Origin: CAZNVB01 sp964576265
Lineage (GTDB): Bacteria > Acidobacteriota > Aminicenantia > Aminicenantales > UBA8522
DNA length: 5,335 bases
Assembly (NCBI GenBank): GCA_964576265.1
Contig: CAZNVB010000190.1
Coordinates: forward strand, 1-5,335
Direction of reading: 5' to 3'
Positions 1 through 5,335 of the stretch are shown one piece after another. Made by a program: the position numbers and the translations under genes. Under the pieces are notes generated by a model. The model saw only the letters and a list, made by a program, of their open reading frames with translations, made no database searches and had not been told where the DNA came from. Within the stretch, counting starts at the first letter, position 1. The number at the start of each line of letters is the position of its first letter.

Positions 1-319
1 GTTCGATGGTCGACTGGGCCTGAACCGGCTTGATGCGCGTTTTGGCCTGAGAGCTGGCTCTTTTCTTGGCCGGCGGCGGCGGTGGCGGAGGAGGAGGGGG
101 AGGGGGAGCCAGAAAGGCGCTGTAGACTTCGACCTCGGGCAGCGCTCCCGTCGACATGAGGGGGATGACGATCAGGGCCGCAATCGCTGCGACATGGACG
201 ATGATCGCCACCGGGAGAGCCAAAGCTCTCCACGCCGTGTGCTTTTCCCCGATGAAAAACGAATCCCTGAACATCGCGGGAATTTCGTCTTTTTTTTGAG
301 GCTTTGCTCTTTCGACCAT
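1..319 (-). CDS. TonB-like energy transducer, N-terminal part (cut by left window edge)
   Basis: TonB-family proteins carry proton-motive energy from the inner-membrane ExbB/ExbD complex to outer-membrane receptors. The 106 visible residues have the family layout: a short charged cytoplasmic start, one membrane helix at about residues 33-55 (LALPVAIIVHVAAIAALIVI), then a periplasmic run of 12 prolines (72-83) and a basic Lys/Arg-rich stretch. H42 inside the helix is placed like the conserved membrane histidine of E. coli TonB. The C-terminal receptor-binding domain lies outside the window, so membership rests on the N-terminal layout alone. I chose the ATG at 319 because a GAGG lies 8 bases upstream; an in-frame ATG at 325 is only 2 bases from it. 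The gene follows secF but has its own promoter. It could instead be another Pro-rich single-pass protein. Confidence 0.75.
   Translation of the reverse strand, partial: MVERAKPQKKDEIPAMFRDSFFIGEKHTAWRALALPVAIIVHVAAIAALIVIPLMSTGALPEVEVYSAFLAPPPPPPPPPPPPAKKRASSQAKTRIKPVQAQSTIE
71..106 (-). repeat. Run of 12 consecutive proline codons
   Basis: Residues 72-83 of the TonB-like protein are all proline, encoded by mixed CCC, CCT, CCG and CCA codons. Proline-rich spacers after the membrane helix are typical of TonB and help span the periplasm. The plus (template) strand here is a G-rich tract with many GG runs. Confidence 0.9.
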
Positions 320-327
320 GGTCATGA

Positions 328-331
328 CCTC
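328..331 (-). promoter_or_regulatory. Ribosome binding site of the TonB-like gene
   Basis: GAGG on the minus strand lies 8 bases before the ATG at 319 and only 2 bases before the ATG at 325. This spacing decides in favour of the 319 start. Confidence 0.6.
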
Positions 332-360
332 ATTTTTCTTTATTTATTCCAAAACGTCGT

Positions 361-389
361 CTCTAAGTATAGAGGAAAAGAAATCTTTT
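361..389. promoter_or_regulatory. Two short palindromes over the promoter core, possible operator
   Basis: CTCTA-AGTA-TAGAG at 361-374 is a perfect inverted repeat (5-base arms, 4-base centre) that covers the -10 hexamer. AAAAGA-AA-TCTTTT at 376-389 is a second one (6-base arms, 2-base centre) filling most of the spacer. Either could be a regulator site, but arms this short in AT-rich DNA can arise by chance. Neither looks like a terminator: the arms are short and AT-rich and the second has a 2-base loop. Confidence 0.3.
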
Positions 390-394
390 GACAA
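366..394 (-). promoter_or_regulatory. Sigma70-type promoter for the TonB-like gene
   Basis: On the minus strand, TTGTCA at 389-394 (-35, five of six bases matching TTGACA) is followed after exactly 17 bases by TATACT at 366-371 (-10, five of six matching TATAAT). Transcription would begin near 358-360, giving a leader of about 40 bases before the ATG at 319. It lies in the only real intergenic gap of the window, just after secF. It is a sequence match only, but the hexamers, spacing and position all agree. Confidence 0.75.
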
Positions 395-405
395 GTCCAG
401 CCTTT

Positions 406-1572
406 TCACCGGCGGATGCCTTTTTTCGTCTTGAAAATTTTTTGCCAGAAATAAACGATCGGACAGGATTGATAAATCGTCGAATACGAACCCGAGATCA
501 CGCCGACGAGCATGGTGAAGGCAAAATCGTTGATCACCTCGCCGCCGAAGAAATAGAGGGCGAGGACGGTCAGAAGAACGGTTCCCGAGGTGATGATCGA
601 CCGGCTCAAGGTCTGGTTGACGCTGACATTCAGGATTTCCTCGAAGGGATGCTTCCGCATCAGCTTGAGGTTGTCCCGGACGCGGTCGAAGATGACGATC
701 GTGTCGTTGAGCGAGTAACCGACGATCGTCAGGACGGCCGCGATCACCGGCAGGTTCACTTCGCGGTTGGTGAAAGAAAAAATGCTCAGTGTGACCAGGA
801 CATCGTGAGTCAGGGTTAGAATGGAAGAGACGCCGTAGGCCAGTTTGAAGCGGAAGGCGATGTAAACGAGCATGCCGATGAGAGCCCAGACCGTGGCCTG
901 AGTCGCCTTCTTTCGCAGGTCTTTCCCGACTTGTGGGCCCACGGTTTCTCGACTCAGGACGGTCAGCGACCCGAGAAACGTTTTCCCTTGAAGTTCGCCG
1001 ATGACGTCCTCGGGAATTCCCGCTTCCTTGAGTGCCCCGTAATCCTCGATGATGCCCTTTTCGACCCGGAAAGAAACGATCGCGTCGGCCAGGGCCGAGG
1101 CCCGGTCGGGAAATGTCGCCTCGAGAAGAAGAGCGATCTCCCTTCGATCGGCCATATTGAGATCCTTGAGACCGCGGCCGGAGGCGGCCTTATCCTCGGC
1201 CGTCCTCATCGCTTCGATCACCCGGTTGCCCATCGTTTCGTGAGCTTCGAGTTCCTGGGTTTCCGTCGGGCCTTCTACAGCCGCCGGCTGGGTCGTCCGG
1301 ATGATATATTCCCGTTTGGTTTTGCCGACTTCTTGGATGATGCTTCCCCCGAGCCCCTGTTCGCCGAGCAGGGATCGGACATGATCGACGGGAGCCGGGG
1401 ATTTCAGGATGATCCGGATCAGTGTGCCGCCCGAGAAATCGACCCCGGGCTTCAGCCCTTTTCCGAACAGGATGTTGATCAGGCCGGCGAGGATGATGAT
1501 TCCGGAGACGGCGAAAGCGATGTATTTGTACTTCATGAACTGGATGTTGGTTTTCTTGAAAATCTGGATCAT
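406..1572 (-). CDS. secF: Protein translocase subunit SecF
   Basis: SecF pairs with SecD in the inner membrane and uses the proton gradient to complete export through SecYEG. The 388 residues show a first membrane helix (about 16-36), the VDFSGGT motif (44-50), a periplasmic domain, then five more helices from about 226 onward. The signature GYSLNDTIVIFDRVRDN (285-301) and SRSIITSG (323-330) are intact. D290 and R324 match E. coli SecF D213 and R247, which are needed for proton-driven function, with the same spacing of 34. The protein is longer than E. coli SecF (323): the stretch between the GG motif and VGPQVG (211-216) is about 80 residues longer, and part of it (about 135-197) resembles a helix-hairpin-helix domain. 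The ATG lies one base after the secD stop with no clear Shine-Dalgarno sequence, so translation is probably coupled to secD. Confidence 0.97.
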   Translation of the reverse strand: MIQIFKKTNIQFMKYKYIAFAVSGIIILAGLINILFGKGLKPGVDFSGGTLIRIILKSPAPVDHVRSLLGEQGLGGSIIQEVGKTKREYIIRTTQPAAVEGPTETQELEAHETMGNRVIEAMRTAEDKAASGRGLKDLNMADRREIALLLEATFPDRASALADAIVSFRVEKGIIEDYGALKEAGIPEDVIGELQGKTFLGSLTVLSRETVGPQVGKDLRKKATQATVWALIGMLVYIAFRFKLAYGVSSILTLTHDVLVTLSIFSFTNREVNLPVIAAVLTIVGYSLNDTIVIFDRVRDNLKLMRKHPFEEILNVSVNQTLSRSIITSGTVLLTVLALYFFGGEVINDFAFTMLVGVISGSYSTIYQSCPIVYFWQKIFKTKKGIRR

Positions 1573-1573
1573 G

Positions 1574-3127
1574 TCAGATGCTCATTTTTTCGGCTCTTCG
1601 CTTTCTGCCGACCGTAAGTTCAAAAATCAGACGGGAGACGAAGACGGCGGTAAACATGCTGGCCGCGATGCCGATGATCAGCGTGACGGCATAGCCTTTG
1701 ACCGGTCCGGTACCGAACTGAAAAAGAAAGATCGCCGAGATGATCGTCGTCAGGTTGGAATCGAAAATCGCCGTGAAGGCCCGGGAAAAACCGGTGGCGA
1801 TCGAGCTGGCGACGCTCTTCCCCGCCTGGAGCTCTTCGCGGATGCGTTCAAAGATCAGGACATTGGCGTCGACCGCCATGCCGATCGTCAGGATGATGCC
1901 GGCAATGCCGGGCAGCGTCAGCGTCGCTTTGAAGTAACCGAGAGCGCCGGCAAGAAGAACCATGTTGAGGATCAGGGCGATGATGGCGTTTACTCCGGAA
2001 AGCCGGTAGTAAAAAATCATGAAGCCCATGACGAGAAGAAGGGCGACGATGCAGGAGAGGAGCCCCTTGCGGATGGAATCGGCGCCGAGCGAAGGCCCGA
2101 TCGTCCGCTCTTCCAGGTAGCGGATCCCGGCCGGCAAAGCCCCGGCCCGAAGGACGACGACGAGGTCCTCGGCTTCTTCCGCCGTGAAGCGGCCGCGGAT
2201 GATGCCGCCGCTCGTCGCCGGGATCTTGTCTTCGACCCGCGGAGCGGAGATGACTCGATTGTCAAGAATGATGGCGATCTGTTTGCCGATGTTATCGCCG
2301 GTGACCTTTTCAAACCTGCGTCCTCCCTCAGGGTTGAGGGAAAAGGAGACGGCCGGAGTGTTCCATTCATCTTGGGAGCGGCGGACGGTGCGCAGGTCTT
2401 TGCCGGTCACCGTGGCCACGCGCTCGACCAGATAATAGCCTCCTTCGGTTCGTTTGGGATCTCCCCGGACGACTTCGGCGTCCTCGGGGACCGTCCCGCC
2501 GAAGGCGCTGAGAAGAGACTCTTCATCCGCGGCCGGACCGGCTTTGACCAGCTTCCATTCGAGAAGAGCCGTCGTCTTGATCAGGTTTTTTACCCGGTCC
2601 GGATTGTCCACGCCCGGGAGTTCGATGATGATCCGGTCGCCGGCCATCCCCTGTCTCTGGATCGTCGGCTCGGAGACGCCGAACTGGTCGACGCGGTTGC
2701 GGATTGTTTCCAGAGCCTGGTTGACAGCCTGTTCCTTCAGATATTGTTTGACTCCCGCCTTCATGATCAGGGAGGCCGTCTCGCCAATGAATGTGTAATC
2801 CCATTCCTGGAAATTCTCGTCCAAGATATTTTTGGACTTGCCTTCCTGCTCGGGAGAAAGACCCTGAATGGAGATTTCGCCGGGCTTGCTGCGGACGATC
2901 GTTTTATAAGTGATTTCGCTTTTCTTGAATTGGTCCTGAAGGCGGCTGATTTCCTGATCGGTTTCAATGTTGAGGGCGTCGTCGGTCATGACCTGGAGGA
3001 CGAGATGGATGCCTCCCTGAAGGTCGAGACCGAGGTTGATTTTTTCTTTTGGCGGGTAAGCGAGATAAAGGGCCAAAAGGGTGACGGCGAGGGTGAGAAT
3101 GATTTTCCAGCGAAGCCCTTTCTTCAT
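1574..3127 (-). CDS. secD: Protein translocase subunit SecD
   Basis: SecD is the larger half of the SecDF membrane complex; its periplasmic domain grips the emerging polypeptide and moves with proton flow. The 517 residues hold a first membrane helix (about 7-24), GLDLQGG (33-39), a large periplasmic region including NRVDQFGVSEPTIQRQG (144-160), IELPGVDNP (168-176) and ISAPRVED (293-300), then five further helices from about 353 to 503. GMAVDANVLIFERIREEL (416-433) is the family signature; its D420 corresponds to the proton-path aspartate (E. coli D519, Thermus D340). It is shorter than E. coli SecD (615), as is common outside gammaproteobacteria. The gene begins 20 bases after yajC. Possible ribosome sites are AAAGG 4 bases and AGGA 11 bases before the ATG, neither ideally spaced. 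It is separate from secF, not fused. Confidence 0.98.
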   Translation of the reverse strand: MKKGLRWKIILTLAVTLLALYLAYPPKEKINLGLDLQGGIHLVLQVMTDDALNIETDQEISRLQDQFKKSEITYKTIVRSKPGEISIQGLSPEQEGKSKNILDENFQEWDYTFIGETASLIMKAGVKQYLKEQAVNQALETIRNRVDQFGVSEPTIQRQGMAGDRIIIELPGVDNPDRVKNLIKTTALLEWKLVKAGPAADEESLLSAFGGTVPEDAEVVRGDPKRTEGGYYLVERVATVTGKDLRTVRRSQDEWNTPAVSFSLNPEGGRRFEKVTGDNIGKQIAIILDNRVISAPRVEDKIPATSGGIIRGRFTAEEAEDLVVVLRAGALPAGIRYLEERTIGPSLGADSIRKGLLSCIVALLLVMGFMIFYYRLSGVNAIIALILNMVLLAGALGYFKATLTLPGIAGIILTIGMAVDANVLIFERIREELQAGKSVASSIATGFSRAFTAIFDSNLTTIISAIFLFQFGTGPVKGYAVTLIIGIAASMFTAVFVSRLIFELTVGRKRRAEKMSI

Positions 3128-3147
3128 CGTGCCTTTGATCCTGATTC

Positions 3148-3495
3148 CTATTCTGTTTTCTGCTCGGTCTTCTGAGCTCCCAGGATGACGGCGACAGCGC
3201 TTTTGGTGATGTCGATTTTTACATTCGCGGCGACCTTGAGCTCAATCCGATCGGGTTGCACGCCCATCACTGTCCCGAAGATTCCTCCCGAGGTGATGAT
3301 CCGGTCGCCGGGTTTGAGCTGCTCGACCATGGCCATGTGTTTTTTCTGTCGCTTGCGCTGGGGCAGGATGATCAGGACATAGAAAATGACAAAAATCAGG
3401 ATAAAAGGAAGAAGCGCCGTGATAAATCCGGCGCTCCCCTGCGCACGGCCCCCGGGGGCGGCCTGGAGTGACATCATGAAGCCGGCTAAACTCAT
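3148..3495 (-). CDS. yajC: Sec translocon accessory subunit YajC
   Basis: YajC is a small single-pass inner-membrane protein that associates with SecDF. The 115 residues have a Gly/Ala-rich start, one strongly hydrophobic helix (about 24-44), the typical LPQRKRQKKH basic turn (44-53), then the conserved cytoplasmic domain with QLKPGDRIITSGGIFG (59-74) and a final beta-rich stretch ending near residue 105; the Lys/Glu/Gln tail is poorly conserved in the family. The length is normal. The ATG overlaps the tgt stop as ATGA. Two in-frame ATGs at residues 7-8 are possible, but the first ATG has AGAGGA 9 bases upstream, so it is preferred. Confidence 0.97.
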   Translation of the reverse strand: MSLAGFMMSLQAAPGGRAQGSAGFITALLPFILIFVIFYVLIILPQRKRQKKHMAMVEQLKPGDRIITSGGIFGTVMGVQPDRIELKVAANVKIDITKSAVAVILGAQKTEQKTE

Positions 3496-4622
3496 CTTTC
3501 GCCTTCCTCTAACTTGGCGCCAATCTGGCGTCTGAATCGAGCGTACGAATTTGATGAGATAGCTTGCCTAATTTTGGCGAAGATGTCAAGATAAAAATTC
3601 AGGTTGTGGATGGTGTTGAGCACGGCCGAGGCGATCTCCTGACGTTCGTAGAGATGCCGCAGGTAAGCGCGAGAATAGTGGCGGCAGGTGTAGCAGGCGC
3701 AATTCTCGTCGATCGGCCGGAAATCCTGAGCGTACTTTTGGTTCTTAATGACGATTTTTCCCCGCGACGTAAAAAGCGTGCCGGTGCGGGCGTTCCGCGT
3801 CGGCAAGACGCAGTCGAAGAAGTCGATGCCGCGGGCAACGGCTTCGAGGATGTCCTCCACATACCCCATGCCCATCAGATAGCGGGGTTTGTCCTCGGGA
3901 AGGAGCGAGTCGGCTTTTTCCAGAGTTTCCGTTAACCTGGATTTCGGCTCTCCAAGTCCGAGCCCGCCGAGGGCATAACCGTCGAACCCGATCTCGAGCA
4001 GATCTTCGATGCTCTCCTGGCGCAGATCCCATTCCACGCTTCCCTGGGTGATCCCCCAGAGCTGCTGGTTCGTTTCCGCGGCCATAAAAAAATCTTTGGA
4101 GCGGCGGGCCCAGGCAGAGGTTGTTTTGACGGCCTCTCGCATTTTCAGCTTGGGTGAAGGGAAGGGGACAAAATAATCCAGAGCCATCATGATATCCGTT
4201 CCCAACTTCTGCTGGATGTCGACGACGTCCTCCGGCCGGAGAAAAATTTTTGTTCCGTCGAGGTGAGAGGCGAACCGGACTCCCTCGGGGCTGATCTTGG
4301 CCAGCGGGGAAAGACTGTAAATTTGGAATCCACCGCTATCGGAGAGGATCGGCTTGGGCCAGGAGATGAAAGAGTGGATTCCGCCGGCTTTGACGATCGT
4401 TTCGAGTCCCGGTCTCAAATACAGGTGATAGGAGTTGACTAAAATGACCTGGGCGCCGAGCTCGTCCACCTGGCTGTGTAGGAGGGCTTTGACCGTTCCT
4501 TGGCTGGCCACCGGAGCGAAGGTCGGCGTTTCGATCAAGCCGTGGGGAGTCCGGATTTCACCCGTTCTGGCTCTCGAATCCGGATCGCGAGCGATCAGCC
4601 GGAAATTCCGCTTCGTTTTCAT
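3492..4622 (-). CDS. tgt: tRNA-guanine(34) transglycosylase (queuosine pathway)
   Basis: Tgt swaps guanine-34 in the anticodon of GUN tRNAs (Asp, Asn, His, Tyr) for preQ1, which later becomes queuosine. The 376 residues fit the bacterial family. Aligning by eye with the Zymomonas enzyme: D95 in SDSGGFQ (general base, D102), D149 (D156), Q193 (Q203), GGLGLGE 219-225, nucleophile D270 in FDCVLPTRNAR (D280), and the zinc ligands C308, C310, C313 and H339 (C318, C320, C323, H349). All catalytic and zinc residues are present. Two pocket positions differ: the usual DEC after the MMALD strand reads DYF (149-151), and the usual GGLAVGE reads GGLGLGE. The usual QGGV is QGSV. The gene overlaps ychF and yajC by 4 bases each; an AGG lies about 8 bases before the ATG. 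No queA, queG or other queuosine gene is in view. Confidence 0.97.
   Translation of the reverse strand: MKTKRNFRLIARDPDSRARTGEIRTPHGLIETPTFAPVASQGTVKALLHSQVDELGAQVILVNSYHLYLRPGLETIVKAGGIHSFISWPKPILSDSGGFQIYSLSPLAKISPEGVRFASHLDGTKIFLRPEDVVDIQQKLGTDIMMALDYFVPFPSPKLKMREAVKTTSAWARRSKDFFMAAETNQQLWGITQGSVEWDLRQESIEDLLEIGFDGYALGGLGLGEPKSRLTETLEKADSLLPEDKPRYLMGMGYVEDILEAVARGIDFFDCVLPTRNARTGTLFTSRGKIVIKNQKYAQDFRPIDENCACYTCRHYSRAYLRHLYERQEIASAVLNTIHNLNFYLDIFAKIRQAISSNSYARFRRQIGAKLEEGER
3505..3510 (-). promoter_or_regulatory. Ribosome binding site of yajC
   Basis: AGAGGA on the minus strand, inside the last codons of tgt, lies 9 bases before the yajC ATG at 3495. It supports that start over the two ATGs at residues 7-8, and suggests yajC can start on its own as well as by coupling to tgt. 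Confidence 0.65.
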
Positions 4623-5335
4623 GAGCTGAACCTGAAATAGATGACATCCCCGTCGTCGACGATATAGTCCTTTCCTTCGAGACGAATGGCCCCGTGATCC
4701 CGGGCGGCCGGCATCGAGCCGAGCTCGAGAAGGCGGTTCCAGGAAATGACCTCGGCTCGGATAAACCCGCGCTCGATGTCGCTGTGAATGGCCCCGGCCG
4801 CTTGAACGGCGCTCGTCCCTGCCGGGATCATCCAGGCCTGCACTTCATTTTTTCCTATGGTAAAAAAAGAAATCGACCTGAGGATTTTGGGGAGGGTGCG
4901 GAAAAATCGCGCCGAGCTCAATTCCTTGAGTTGATACTCGGCCAAAAAAGCCGCCTGTTCTTCGGGATCGAGCTCGGAGATTTCCGCCTCGATCCGGCCG
5001 CAGAAGACCAGAATCGCGGCTTCGAACCGTCCGGCCGGGAGGAATTTTTCCGGCTGTTCGGCCAGAGAGCAGTCCGCTTCGTCGATATTGATGCAATGGA
5101 GGATGGGCTTCTGGCTCAGGAAAGAGAAGCTGCGGATGAGTTTTTCTTCGGCCGGGGCAAAGGCAACCGTACGCAAGGATTTTCCCTCCTCGAGCACGCC
5201 TCGAATCCGAGTCAGCAGGTCTCTTTCTTTTTCTCCCTCGGGAATTTTGGCCTTGCGCAGGTCCTTCTCCAACCTTTCCAGTCGGGCCGTGATCGAGGCG
5301 AGGTCGGCAAGCATCAATTCTTCTTCCATGTAGAC
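4619..5335 (-). CDS. ychF: Ribosome-binding ATPase YchF, C-terminal two thirds (cut by right window edge)
   Basis: YchF (OLA1 family) is an Obg-like P-loop ATPase that binds ribosomes. The frame runs open to the window edge, with Val-Tyr codons before the first internal ATG at 5329. That Met falls where the family has its conserved ELxLADL helix, so it is not the true start and the P-loop and switch regions lie outside. Counting from that Met: a helical coiled-coil-like segment (about 10-65), the G4 motif NIDE (81-84), which has the NxxE form that gives this family ATP rather than GTP preference, then the C-terminal TGS domain from about 154 (FFTIGKNEVQAW) through GFIRAEVISW (about 188-197) and EGKDYIVDDGDVIYFRF to the stop. 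The 238 visible residues fit a full length near 360. The stop overlaps the tgt start (ATGA). Confidence 0.96.
   Translation of the reverse strand, partial: VYMEEELMLADLASITARLERLEKDLRKAKIPEGEKERDLLTRIRGVLEEGKSLRTVAFAPAEEKLIRSFSFLSQKPILHCINIDEADCSLAEQPEKFLPAGRFEAAILVFCGRIEAEISELDPEEQAAFLAEYQLKELSSARFFRTLPKILRSISFFTIGKNEVQAWMIPAGTSAVQAAGAIHSDIERGFIRAEVISWNRLLELGSMPAARDHGAIRLEGKDYIVDDGDVIYFRFSS

Noticed and set aside
376..389. AAAAGA-AA-TCTTTT as a rho-independent terminator of secF
   Set aside because: The arms are AT-rich, the loop is only 2 bases, and it lies inside the spacer of a good promoter; no GC-rich stem is present.
194..391. A 65-codon plus-strand frame over the start of the TonB-like gene and its promoter
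   Set aside because: It runs antisense to the TonB-like N-terminus and through the promoter; the product shows no motif.
388..1617. Two long plus-strand open frames (388-819 and 931-1617) facing secF
   Set aside because: Both are codon-aligned shadows of secF, created by the same codon avoidance; their translations show no family features.
1409..3175. A 588-codon open frame on the plus strand, longer than secD which it faces
   Set aside because: Its codons are exactly aligned with those of secD on the opposite strand, so its stops would need TTA, CTA or TCA codons in secD, which are avoided. The product is a charged, low-order sequence with no recognisable domain, while secD is a clear family member.
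3256..3935. Plus-strand open frames facing yajC (3256-3471) and tgt (3564-3935)
   Set aside because: They are codon-aligned shadows of clear conserved genes, without their own recognisable motifs or convincing start signals.
1..5335. An undescribed defence, mobile or biosynthetic system
   Set aside because: Every gene belongs to a known housekeeping family; there are no transposase, integrase, toxin-antitoxin or direct-repeat signals, and the only gene-free gap is about 80 bases.

Overview
This window is an ordinary housekeeping region of a Gram-negative-type (diderm) bacterium. Every gene that can be supported lies on the minus strand. In transcription order, from high to low coordinate, they are: the C-terminal two thirds of the ribosome-associated ATPase YchF (cut by the right edge), tgt (queuosine tRNA-guanine transglycosylase), yajC, secD and secF (accessory subunits of the Sec translocon), an 80-base gap with a promoter, and the N-terminal third of a TonB-like energy transducer (cut by the left edge).

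The first five genes look like one tightly packed operon. ychF/tgt and tgt/yajC each overlap by an ATGA. yajC and secD are 20 bases apart, and secD and secF are one base apart (TGA-C-ATG). tgt-yajC-secD-secF is a widely conserved bacterial cluster; ychF in front of it is less usual. YajC, SecD and SecF together help pull exported proteins out of the SecYEG channel using the proton gradient, and the residues known for proton transfer are present (SecD D420; SecF D290 and R324). Tgt and YchF act in translation, so the operon joins tRNA modification and ribosome function to protein export.

The gap at 326-405 carries a near-consensus sigma70-type promoter reading towards the TonB-like gene, so that gene probably starts a new transcription unit. 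Two short palindromes lie on this promoter. I see no clear terminator after secF.

A TonB-type protein implies an outer membrane. The GC content looks moderately high, and the genes avoid the codons TTA, CTA and TCA. The phylum cannot be fixed from this window. Gene style (SecF with an enlarged periplasmic domain, Pro-rich TonB) would suit the Acidobacteriota/Aminicenantota area, but this is a low-confidence guess.

I found no mobile element, CRISPR array, RNA gene or undescribed multi-gene system. The most interesting points are an extra segment of roughly 60-80 residues in the SecF periplasmic domain that resembles a ComEA/GspK-type helix-hairpin-helix, and an altered base-binding pocket in Tgt.
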